Source of the DNA: an uncultured Ruminococcus sp.
GTDB taxonomy: Bacteria; Bacillota; Clostridia; Lachnospirales; Lachnospiraceae
Assembly (NCBI GenBank): GCA_946494335.1
Contig: CAMMBV010000022.1
Coordinates: 1-53,622, forward strand
DNA length: 53,622 bases
Direction of reading: 5' to 3'
Below are positions 14,887-22,830 of this stretch, one piece after another. The notes under the pieces were generated by a model, which was given only the letters and a program-made list of their open reading frames with translations, made no database searches and was not told the origin of the DNA. Both the position numbers and the translations under genes were made by a program. The first letter of the stretch is position 1. The number at the start of each line of letters is the position of its first letter.

Positions 14887-16451
14887 TCACATATATACCC
14901 ATGGTCGTCTGCCGTGCCATTACGGTAGTCATTCCAGGTATATTCCCGTGACATATAGGGAGTTTTTATCCTGACCATTCCAATGTAGTTTTCGTATTCT
15001 CCGTCTATGAATCCATTATCCGGCTGCCCCTTAGCCCAATTATTGTAAGTAAGAGGTTCACCATTGATCCAGTGATAATCATTTTCGTCATATCCTTTGT
15101 CCGTCCCTCCAAGCCAGTAGAACACTTTGGTTCCTTTCTCAACCAGCCCTTCAATAAAAGCCGCCTCTTCGGCAGTTTCAATTATAACTAAGTGTCCTCC
15201 TGCATCTTCGCACGCTTTTTTTGCCTCTTCCCATGACATATTTTCGTCTACAACCTGATATGTATGCCCTTTATATCTATTGCCCTTTTCATCAGAGAAG
15301 CTTTTCAGCCCATATGGCGACCAGAAAATCAGGTAAAGTATCAGTATTCCCAGCACTTCCAAAAAGATAGTCGGTACAATCCACGCAGTTTTTTTCCGTT
15401 CAGGCGGCCTGCTTGCTGCTGATGTTTTTTGCGTAATATTTTTATTCCTGTTATCAGACGACTGGCTCGGATTATAAAGAGCCTCTTTTAATTCCTGAAC
15501 CTTCTGATATCGTCTGGCCCCTTCTATCTCCATTCCACGACTGATTACATTAGACAACCATTGAGGAATCTGCAGATTTAAGTGCGCAAGCGGTGTAAGT
15601 GGGGATTCCATCCTTTCCGTTGCACTGGCCGGACGCTTTCCCCCTATCAGATGATACATTGTAGCACAGACTGCATACACATCTGTCCAGGGTCCCTGCT
15701 TTCCTCTGCTTTGATACTGCTCTATGGGAGCATATCCATGCTTCAAAGTAATCGTCATACTTTTCGTTTCATTTCCAGTCTGAAGCCTTGCCGCTCCAAA
15801 ATCGATCAACGTCACTTTTTTTCTGTCTGCGCTGACAATAATATTTTCCGGACTGATATCACGATGAATAATTTGATACTCATGTACCACGGCCAATGCT
15901 TCCAGAACCGGACGCATAATATCAAGCACCTGTTTCCACGGAAGCGGCCCTCCATTCTCTTTTAAGACCTGGCTCAGCGTTTTGCCTTCCACAAATTCCA
16001 TCACGATGTAGGCCGTATTATTCTCATGAAAGAAATCTCTGATGGATACAATACCGGATACCCAGTTGAATTTCTGAAGATTTTTCGCTTCTTTGGCAAA
16101 ACTTTCCAGACCCTTTTCATAATAGGCCCTCTTTTCGCCGCCGGATGCCGACACACGTTCCTGCTGGGTCAGAACAGTATCCCGATATGCCAGCTCTGCC
16201 GGAAAATATTCTTTAATGGCTATCTTCTCTTCTTCATTTAAGTCCCATGCCAGATAGGTAATGCCAAAGCCACCTTCTCCCAACACTTTACCCAGCAGGT
16301 ATTTCCCCGCCAGTATCGTACCGGCAGGCAAGACACGGCTGCTTCGCTCCTTCTTATATTTTTCTAGAGAAAACCCACAGTTTGGACAAGCAGTATCCAG
16401 ATTTTCTGATTCTCTCATGCAACCCATACATAATCTGTTAGGATCGATCAT
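14877..16451 (-). CDS. Transmembrane Ser/Thr kinase with zinc ribbon and extracellular C-type lectin-like domain
   Basis: 524 aa. N-terminal CxxC...CxxC zinc ribbon (8-26), kinase domain with Gly-loop GEGGFG (58-63), Lys80, HRDISPEN (196-203), DFG (217-219) and LKHGYAPIEQY activation segment. One membrane helix lies at about 356-377. Outside is a C-type lectin-like domain (391-524) with WLGG, EPLTYNNW, QPD (476-478), WND (506-508) and cysteines 414 and 521. QPD plus WND is the calcium/sugar-binding pattern of galactose-type lectins in animals, so a glycan sensor is plausible (inference). It is the last of five tandem paralogous kinases. Confidence 0.92.
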   Translation of the reverse strand: MIDPNRLCMGCMRESENLDTACPNCGFSLEKYKKERSSRVLPAGTILAGKYLLGKVLGEGGFGITYLAWDLNEEEKIAIKEYFPAELAYRDTVLTQQERVSASGGEKRAYYEKGLESFAKEAKNLQKFNWVSGIVSIRDFFHENNTAYIVMEFVEGKTLSQVLKENGGPLPWKQVLDIMRPVLEALAVVHEYQIIHRDISPENIIVSADRKKVTLIDFGAARLQTGNETKSMTITLKHGYAPIEQYQSRGKQGPWTDVYAVCATMYHLIGGKRPASATERMESPLTPLAHLNLQIPQWLSNVISRGMEIEGARRYQKVQELKEALYNPSQSSDNRNKNITQKTSAASRPPERKKTAWIVPTIFLEVLGILILYLIFWSPYGLKSFSDEKGNRYKGHTYQVVDENMSWEEAKKACEDAGGHLVIIETAEEAAFIEGLVEKGTKVFYWLGGTDKGYDENDYHWINGEPLTYNNWAKGQPDNGFIDGEYENYIGMVRIKTPYMSREYTWNDYRNGTADDHGYICEWD

Positions 16452-16480
16452 TTCTTTTCCCCCGCTCCACTCTTTCGTAT

Positions 16481-17701
16481 CTACATTGTAAATTCAACGG
16501 AATCTGCTAATATATATCCCTGTTTACTTGAGGGAGATGACTCCAAAATTTCTTCATGTTCTATGTATCCCAAACTATCACCTGAAAACTGATTATAAGT
16601 TTCATTTAAATAAAACATTACAACCATAAGTATTACAAATATCACTATGGAAGCCCCAAGAATCTCTAAACTTTCTTTCCATAGACTCTTCTCCGGATTT
16701 GTTATGATTTCTTCCTCTGCATACAGCGCTTCTTCCAACTCCTCTATACTCTGATATCGCGCCTCCTGGCTCATTTCCATTCCTTTAGAAATAGCATCAG
16801 ACAGTGAAAGCGGAATCTTCAGATTTATGCTGTTTAATGGCTCCAGCGTATCCCCCATTGCCCGGTCCGGCGCACTGGCGGGTATCTTTCCGCTCAGCAA
16901 ATGATACATAGTGGCACATAACGCATAGATGTCTGTCCAGCTTCCCTGGCGGCTCCTGCTCTGGTACTGTTCCATTGGGGCATAGCCATGTTTCAGTATG
17001 ATACTCAGACTCCTGGTTTCGTCTCCCGTCTGAAATCTCGCCGCTCCAAAATCAATCAATGTCACCTTTTTTCCATCCTCGCTGACAATAATATTTTCCG
17101 GGCTGATATCACGGTGAATAATACCTGCTTTATGAACCTCCGACAGAGACTGCAGAATCGGCTGCATAATTTCCAACACCTGTTTATACTCCATTGTCCC
17201 GCCATGTTCACCAAGAACCTGCTTCAGATTCTTTCCTTGCGCATATTCCATCGTAAGATAAGCCGTATCATTTTCATAAAAAAAATCCCTTACCGATACA
17301 ATTCCCGGATTCCGGTTGAACTTCTTTAAATTTTCAGCCTCCAGTGCAAAGCTTTCCAGCGCTTTTTTGTAATAGGAATCTTCTGTCCCGCGAACAGTTG
17401 TCACATACTCATGATCTGAATTTTTTGTATCCCGATATACCAAGCCCACAGGAAAACACTCTTTAATGGCTATTTTTTCTTCCCTGTTCAGATCCCACGC
17501 CAGATAGGTGATACCAAATCCGCCTTCTCCCAGCACTTTCCCCAGCAGGTATTTCCCCGCCAGTATGGTCATCGGCGGCAGAGCCCTGTCGCTTCGCATC
17601 TGATTATATTTTTTTATAGAGAAACCACATTCCAGACACATGCCTTCCGGATTACTTTTCTCTTTCATGCATCCCATACACAGATTATTTGGATTTATCA
17701 T
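16481..17701 (-). CDS. Zinc-ribbon Ser/Thr kinase with membrane segment, 406 aa
   Basis: A four-cysteine ribbon at the N-terminus (LCMGC, CLECGFS), then a Hanks-type kinase: GEGGFG, IAIKECFP, HRDISPEN, LIDFGAAR. One hydrophobic helix follows (about 348-366; ILGASIVIFVILMVVMFYL) and a short outside tail of about 40 residues. The catalytic-loop Lys of canonical kinases is Ser. The first 145 codons are almost identical at the DNA level to those of the next kinase upstream (17716-19047), while the rest diverges, suggesting recent duplication or gene conversion. It follows that gene by 14 bases. Confidence 0.9.
   Translation of the reverse strand: MINPNNLCMGCMKEKSNPEGMCLECGFSIKKYNQMRSDRALPPMTILAGKYLLGKVLGEGGFGITYLAWDLNREEKIAIKECFPVGLVYRDTKNSDHEYVTTVRGTEDSYYKKALESFALEAENLKKFNRNPGIVSVRDFFYENDTAYLTMEYAQGKNLKQVLGEHGGTMEYKQVLEIMQPILQSLSEVHKAGIIHRDISPENIIVSEDGKKVTLIDFGAARFQTGDETRSLSIILKHGYAPMEQYQSRSRQGSWTDIYALCATMYHLLSGKIPASAPDRAMGDTLEPLNSINLKIPLSLSDAISKGMEMSQEARYQSIEELEEALYAEEEIITNPEKSLWKESLEILGASIVIFVILMVVMFYLNETYNQFSGDSLGYIEHEEILESSPSSKQGYILADSVEFTM
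17266..17601 (-). repeat. Kinase 5' repeat, copy 1
   Basis: Coding segment of the 406-aa kinase (about residues 35-145) that matches 18612-18947 with about 14 differences in about 330 compared bases by eye, far closer than the rest of the two genes. Confidence 0.8.
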
Positions 17702-17715
17702 TACTTTTTCTTTCT

Positions 17716-19047
17716 CTATTCCAACTCATGAAGCCTATATTTTAATTCTTCTTTTTCTTCAATCGAAATCCCCTCTTTACCACTGAAATTTCCCGGATCA
17801 GACCCTTTCTTCTCCATAATCCATCCGTAGCCAAAACAACTCAGGAATATTAATATTATAATCAGCATAAAAAATCTGTATTGTTTCTCGGAAAAAATTT
17901 CTCCAAAAACGCCTTTATTTTTCAAATCGTCTTCTGGAAGCTCCCGCACATCTTCTCCCGTGTTATAAGACGTCCTTTTTCCATACAAAGTTCCATCATA
18001 CCGTCTGTCTTCCTGATATGTACTGATGGCCGTGGTCTTATAAGGTTGTGTACTGCCTTCTTCGACAGCATACAAGATCTCTTTCAGTTCCTGTATATTT
18101 TGGAATCGATCTTCCTTTTTTATTGCCATTCCTTTTTCTATCGCATCTGAAATATGCGCAGGAACATCATTATTCATTGTTTTCAGAGTTTTCAGAGAGT
18201 CCCCCAGAACACGATCTGTCGCACTTATTGGAATTTCCCCTCCAATTAGATGGTACATCGTCGCACATATGGCATATACATCTGTCCAAGCTCCCTGAGA
18301 ACCTCGGCTCTGGTATTGTTCAAATGGTGCATAACCATGTTTTAAGATAATGCTTAAACTCCTGGTATCGTTTCCCGTCTGAATGCGGGCCGCTCCAAAA
18401 TCAATTAAAGTGGCATTCCCCTTTTTATCCAGAATAATATTTTCAGGGCTGATATCCCGATGAATAATCCGATAGTTATGCACATAAGACAGTGCATCCA
18501 GAATTGGAAGCATAATTTCCAACACTTCTTTCCACGGAAGAGTTCCTCCATTTTCCTTTAATACCTGTCTTAATGTTTTTCCTTCCACGTATTCCATCGT
18601 AATGTAAGCAGTATTATTTTCATAGAAAAAATCCCTCACCGATACAATTCCCGGGTTCCGGTTGAACTTTCTTAAATTTTCAGCCTCCAGCGCAAAGCTT
18701 TCCAGCGCTTTTTTGTAATAGGAATCTTCTGTCCCGCGGACAGTTGTCACATACTCATGATCTGAATTTTTTGTATCCCGATATACCAAGCCCACAGGAA
18801 AACACTCTTTAATAGCTATTTTTTCTTCCCTGTTCAGATCCCACGCCAGATAGGTGATGCCAAATCCGCCTTCGCCTAACACCTTCCCCAGCAGGTATTT
18901 CCCCGCCAGTATGGTCATCGGCGGCAACGCCCTGTCGCTTCGCATCTGATTATAATCGCTTATCGAAAAACCGCATTCCGGACATCGTCCTTTGGAATTA
19001 CTTATCTCTTTCATGCATCCCATACACAGGTTATTGGGATTTATCAT
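17716..19047 (-). CDS. Zinc-ribbon Ser/Thr kinase with membrane segment, 443 aa
   Basis: Zinc ribbon (LCMGC, CPECGFS), kinase core with GEGGFG, IAIKECFP, HRDISPEN and LIDFGAAR. A polar linker of about 50 residues precedes a membrane helix (about 396-414; FFMLIIILIFLSCFGYGWI) and a short charged tail. From about residue 146 on (NNTAYITMEYVEGKTL, LPWKEVLEIM) it is closer to the lectin kinase than to its 406-aa neighbour, although its first part matches that neighbour. That is a mosaic pattern. ATG 19047 has AAGGTG about 7 bases upstream. Confidence 0.9.
   Translation of the reverse strand: MINPNNLCMGCMKEISNSKGRCPECGFSISDYNQMRSDRALPPMTILAGKYLLGKVLGEGGFGITYLAWDLNREEKIAIKECFPVGLVYRDTKNSDHEYVTTVRGTEDSYYKKALESFALEAENLRKFNRNPGIVSVRDFFYENNTAYITMEYVEGKTLRQVLKENGGTLPWKEVLEIMLPILDALSYVHNYRIIHRDISPENIILDKKGNATLIDFGAARIQTGNDTRSLSIILKHGYAPFEQYQSRGSQGAWTDVYAICATMYHLIGGEIPISATDRVLGDSLKTLKTMNNDVPAHISDAIEKGMAIKKEDRFQNIQELKEILYAVEEGSTQPYKTTAISTYQEDRRYDGTLYGKRTSYNTGEDVRELPEDDLKNKGVFGEIFSEKQYRFFMLIIILIFLSCFGYGWIMEKKGSDPGNFSGKEGISIEEKEELKYRLHELE
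18612..18947 (-). repeat. Kinase 5' repeat, copy 2
   Basis: Partner of 17266-17601, in the same orientation 1346 bases away. Direct repeats of this length and identity could recombine and delete or fuse kinase genes. Confidence 0.8.
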
Positions 19048-19141
19048 TCGTATGCACCTTCTTTATTTTCTACTCTGTGGCCGAATCGCAGTTCAGAGTA
19101 TATTTTTATCCTATTCTGTCGTTTCAGAATATCTATGATCA

Positions 19142-21055
19142 TTAATAGGAAATTGAATTCAAAACATCCATCAAATTGTCTCTTCTACCCTGTATTTCCT
19201 GAAACAATTTCTGATACACATCAACCAGTCGGTCATCCCTCATGGACATTTGTATCAGAAAAGTAGTTCCCTCTGATTTCATTACATATTTCTTCAGTCC
19301 CGGATATTGGAAAGAATTCTCCGATTTCAGCTTTTTCAATTTCCCCAACGGTACATAAAGCAGTGAAACGCTGAAATCATCATCTTTTGCTTTGCCTGGC
19401 TTCCCTTTCTGCAGCACCAGAAGTTCTGCATCATTAATCAAATGTAGCCATCCCGGTATGGAATAGGACTGGCGCTTCTCTTCCCGTTTATAATGAATCG
19501 GAACGAACCGTTCATTCGCATTGTGCAGTTTCAATAATTCGGTTCTGAAAAAATGGGATAAAAATCCCTCATCAAAATGTCTTGCTGACATTTTCTTCGA
19601 AATTTCCGGAAATCGAAGGGAAAAACTTTTTTCTCTTACCAGAGCCAGAAAATGGTTCATAATTTCAGCCGAAACAGCATTGTAAGGGATACGGAATATT
19701 CTGCCTGAAGTAAAAAGTACCATTTCCCCAATCAAAAGATCATTAAAAATCTGTATGCCCAAAATATCAGCATATGGGATACTGTATTCTTTTACCTGAT
19801 CGTCCACCCTTTCCAGAACATACAGTTTTGTTTTGCATACTGCTATCAGATAATCATACAGGTTCATCCATGGCTTCGCTTCTTTTCTTTCTATATTTCT
19901 TGGAATCTTAATCAACATTTCCGCCTGGTACATTTCCTCCGAGACATACGGCTCAAATAGGGAAGGAACCGGGTATTTCTCACACACCTCATAGATCCAC
20001 GGCCCAAAAGCAGCTATCTCCGGTATTGCCGCCGTCTCGTCAAACGTTTGCAGCCTTTCATTTTCAGGCGCTTTGCCATATAATTTTCTGACCAGTTCTT
20101 CCACATTTTGATACCGTTTTTCCCACTTTACTGCCAGGCCCTTTTCAATCGCTTCTGTTACTGCCAATGGCACTTCCGGTTTCAACCTTTTGATCGGAAC
20201 CACCGTATCCTCAAGCATTCGCTCTGTTGCTTCCTGAGGGATAACTCCGGTAATCAAATGGTACATGGTTGCACATATGGCATAAATATCGGTCCACGAT
20301 CCCTGCCGTCCCCGGCTTAAATACTGTTCCACCGGGGCATAGCCATGTTTCAGCACGATTGTCATGCTTTTTGTTTCATTTCCTGTTGATATTCTGGCCG
20401 CTCCGAAATCGATCAGAGTTGCTTTCCCCTCCTGATCCAAAATAATATTTTCCGGACTGATATCCCGGTGGATAATATTTTCCTTATGTATTTTACCAAG
20501 CGCTTCCAGAAGAGGCTTCATAATCTGCAATACCGCCCGATATGGCATTGTTCCCCCGTACTCTTCCAGCACTTTCTTCAAAGTTTTCCCCTGTGCGTAT
20601 TCCATCACGATATATGCCGTATCATTTTCATATATAAAATCAAACACCTTTACGATTCCCTCAGTCTGCTGGAATCGCCGCAGATTTTCCGCCTCTGCTG
20701 TAAAACTTTTCAGGCCCCGTTCATAGATTTCGTGCATAGCGCCGCCGGATATCGATACCGTCTCTTTCTCTGTCATTTTGGTATCGCGAAAAGCCAGACC
20801 AGAGGGGAAATATTCTTTAATGGCCACTTTTCTTTCCCGATTCAAATCCCATGCCAAATAGGTGATTCCGAATCCACCTTCGCCTAACACCTTCCCCAGC
20901 AGGTACTTTCCCGCCAGTATGGTCAGCGGCGGTAATGCTCTGTCGCTTCGTTTCTGTTCATAAGCTTCCATAGAGAAGCCGCATTGAGGACACAGTTTTT
21001 TTCCTTCGGACAATTCGTTCATACAACCCATGCACAGGTTATTTGGATTGATCAT
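19142..21055 (-). CDS. Soluble zinc-ribbon Ser/Thr kinase with large C-terminal domain
   Basis: The frame extends upstream through a TTG, but GGGGGGAG is placed 8 bases before ATG 21055, and MINPNNLCMGC is the common start of the family, giving 637 aa. Ribbon, GEGGFG, HRDISPEN and LIDFGAAR are present. No membrane helix is visible. About 290 residues after the kinase (from FGPWIYEVCEKYPV) hold two similar-looking halves with beta-rich stretches (LYVLERVDDQVKEYSIPYAD; LLVLQKGKPGKAKDDDFSV) that suggest paired PH-like folds. I do not recognise this domain. It would be the cytosolic member of the kinase set. Confidence 0.87.
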   Translation of the reverse strand: MINPNNLCMGCMNELSEGKKLCPQCGFSMEAYEQKRSDRALPPLTILAGKYLLGKVLGEGGFGITYLAWDLNRERKVAIKEYFPSGLAFRDTKMTEKETVSISGGAMHEIYERGLKSFTAEAENLRRFQQTEGIVKVFDFIYENDTAYIVMEYAQGKTLKKVLEEYGGTMPYRAVLQIMKPLLEALGKIHKENIIHRDISPENIILDQEGKATLIDFGAARISTGNETKSMTIVLKHGYAPVEQYLSRGRQGSWTDIYAICATMYHLITGVIPQEATERMLEDTVVPIKRLKPEVPLAVTEAIEKGLAVKWEKRYQNVEELVRKLYGKAPENERLQTFDETAAIPEIAAFGPWIYEVCEKYPVPSLFEPYVSEEMYQAEMLIKIPRNIERKEAKPWMNLYDYLIAVCKTKLYVLERVDDQVKEYSIPYADILGIQIFNDLLIGEMVLFTSGRIFRIPYNAVSAEIMNHFLALVREKSFSLRFPEISKKMSARHFDEGFLSHFFRTELLKLHNANERFVPIHYKREEKRQSYSIPGWLHLINDAELLVLQKGKPGKAKDDDFSVSLLYVPLGKLKKLKSENSFQYPGLKKYVMKSEGTTFLIQMSMRDDRLVDVYQKLFQEIQGRRDNLMDVLNSISY

Positions 21056-21087
21056 ATTCATTTCTCCCCCCAATCACCTTTTCATTT

Positions 21088-22191
21088 TTAGGACAGAAGA
21101 AATAAAACAACAGATATCGCAACCACAATCACTATAACTAAATATATACAAATCACAACATCTATCCATTCTAATTTGGGATAGGGATCTTCAGCCCCCG
21201 ATTTTCTTTTTTCATACAACTCCGCTTCCAGTACCTGCATATCCTGGCTGCGTTCCTGCCATAACACCTTCATTCCATGACTGACAGCATCGGATATCTC
21301 CCGGGGAATGTCAGGCTGCAGCTCACTTAACGGCACAAGCAGTTCCTCTGAAATCCGTTCTATAGATTCTGCCGGAACAATTCCGCTCATCATATAGTAC
21401 ATCGTCGCACAGACTGCATAAACATCCGTCCACGGTCCCTGTTTTCCCCTGCTCTGGTACTGCTCCACAGGAGCATAGCCCTGCTTGAGAATGACGCTTA
21501 AACTTTTCGTCTCATTTCCTGTCTGGAATCTGGCTGCGCCAAAATCTATCAAGGTAACTTTCCCGTCTCCGCCCACAATTATATTGTCCGGGCTGATGTC
21601 ACGATGAATAATTCCTTCTCTGTGAATCTTTTCCAGTGCTTTCAAAACGGGATGCATTACCTCAAGTACCTGACTCCAGACCATGGGAGATTCCAGTTTT
21701 TCCATTACCTGTTTCAAGGTCATCCCTTCTATGTACTCCATTACGATATAAGCCGTTTTATTTTCATAGAAAAAATCTTTTACGGAAACAATACCCGGAA
21801 TAGCATCAAATTTTTTTAGGTTCCTTGCCTCTTCCACAAAGCTTTTCAGGCCTTTTTGATAATATGTATCCGCCGTACTGTTCAACGGAGTTATATATTC
21901 TTCCACTGATGATCTTGTGTTCCGATATGCCAAAGCTCCAGGAAAATACTCTTTCACTGCAATTTTCTCTTCTTTATTCAAATCCCACGCCAGATAGGTG
22001 ATGCCAAATCCACCTTCGCCTAACACCTTCCCCAGCAGGTACTTTCCCGCCAGTATGGTCATCGGCGCCAATGTCCTGCCGCTTCGCTTCCGATTATAGT
22101 CTTCCGGAGAAAAACCGCATTTTGAACATATACTTTCACCTTCGGCCAGTTCATTCATACAGCCCATGCACAGGTTATTGGGATTTATCAT
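21088..22191 (-). CDS. Tail-anchored zinc-ribbon Ser/Thr kinase, 367 aa
   Basis: Zinc ribbon (LCMGC, CSKCGFS), kinase with GEGGFG, IAVKEYFP, HRDISPDN, LIDFGAAR and LKQGYAPVEQY. The protein ends in one hydrophobic helix (about 343-366) with nothing outside, so it would sit on the inner membrane face without a sensor of its own. It is the first of the five kinases in transcription order and lies 14 bases after the zinc-ribbon FHA gene, an arrangement that fits a kinase paired with its phosphothreonine reader. GAGGTAA precedes ATG 22191. Confidence 0.9.
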   Translation of the reverse strand: MINPNNLCMGCMNELAEGESICSKCGFSPEDYNRKRSGRTLAPMTILAGKYLLGKVLGEGGFGITYLAWDLNKEEKIAVKEYFPGALAYRNTRSSVEEYITPLNSTADTYYQKGLKSFVEEARNLKKFDAIPGIVSVKDFFYENKTAYIVMEYIEGMTLKQVMEKLESPMVWSQVLEVMHPVLKALEKIHREGIIHRDISPDNIIVGGDGKVTLIDFGAARFQTGNETKSLSVILKQGYAPVEQYQSRGKQGPWTDVYAVCATMYYMMSGIVPAESIERISEELLVPLSELQPDIPREISDAVSHGMKVLWQERSQDMQVLEAELYEKRKSGAEDPYPKLEWIDVVICIYLVIVIVVAISVVLFLLS

Positions 22192-22204
22192 CAGTGGTTA
22201 CCTC

Positions 22205-22786
22205 TTATTTCTCCTGTATGTTTTCCTTTTCCAGTTCATCCCAGCTGAAATGTTCATTGCAGCAGGGCACCAGCATCAATTTGCTGTTTCCAAAGGCCAG
22301 GATATCATAAGCCTTCAGCTTCTCATTATTTAAAACAACCTCGTCATTCAGATAGAACAGTTCCCTTGATTCCCCGGGCTGAGCAATAAACATTCTGCTG
22401 TGGGGTTCATAAATAATAATTCCATGCCGCTCTCTGGATACAGTCTGATCTGCTGCCAGTACCACATCCATATCTCTGCTGCGGCCTATAAAATTTTTAC
22501 CTGCCTTCAAAGGAAAGCCCATCCCGTAATCACTCCCCTTAATGCATACCAGCCATCCCACTACCGGAGATCTGCCTTTAAACGCAAATTCTCCTATGGT
22601 CGGCGGTGTCCCCGGGTCTATATCTATTGGTCCTATATCTGTTCTCTCTTTTTTCCCTGGTTTCGGATCATCTATCCCTATGGTTTCATTTTTTCCGTTA
22701 CCATATGCCGTATTACCACAATGGGGACATCTGTCATATTTATCGCCATCATAGAAATGTCCGTTTTCACATTTTAAAATATTCAT
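22205..22786 (-). CDS. Zinc-ribbon FHA domain protein
   Basis: The upstream-extended frame starts at 22834. ATG 22786 (MNILKCENGHFYD) has GGAGTGG about 6 bases before it and aligns with the start of the paralogue at 26942-27469, so I use it (193 aa). An N-terminal ribbon (KCENGHFYD, CPHCGN) and a linker precede an FHA domain (FIGRSRDMDVVL, SRERHGIIIYE). FHA domains bind phosphothreonine; the Gly-Arg-Ser and Ser-Arg-x-x-His residues are present. It probably reads phosphorylation by the adjacent kinases. Confidence 0.87.
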   Translation of the reverse strand: MNILKCENGHFYDGDKYDRCPHCGNTAYGNGKNETIGIDDPKPGKKERTDIGPIDIDPGTPPTIGEFAFKGRSPVVGWLVCIKGSDYGMGFPLKAGKNFIGRSRDMDVVLAADQTVSRERHGIIIYEPHSRMFIAQPGESRELFYLNDEVVLNNEKLKAYDILAFGNSKLMLVPCCNEHFSWDELEKENIQEK

Positions 22787-22830
22787 ATTTTCCACTCCAT
22801 TTCTTAAAACCTCTAACTCTTTTTCTTTCA

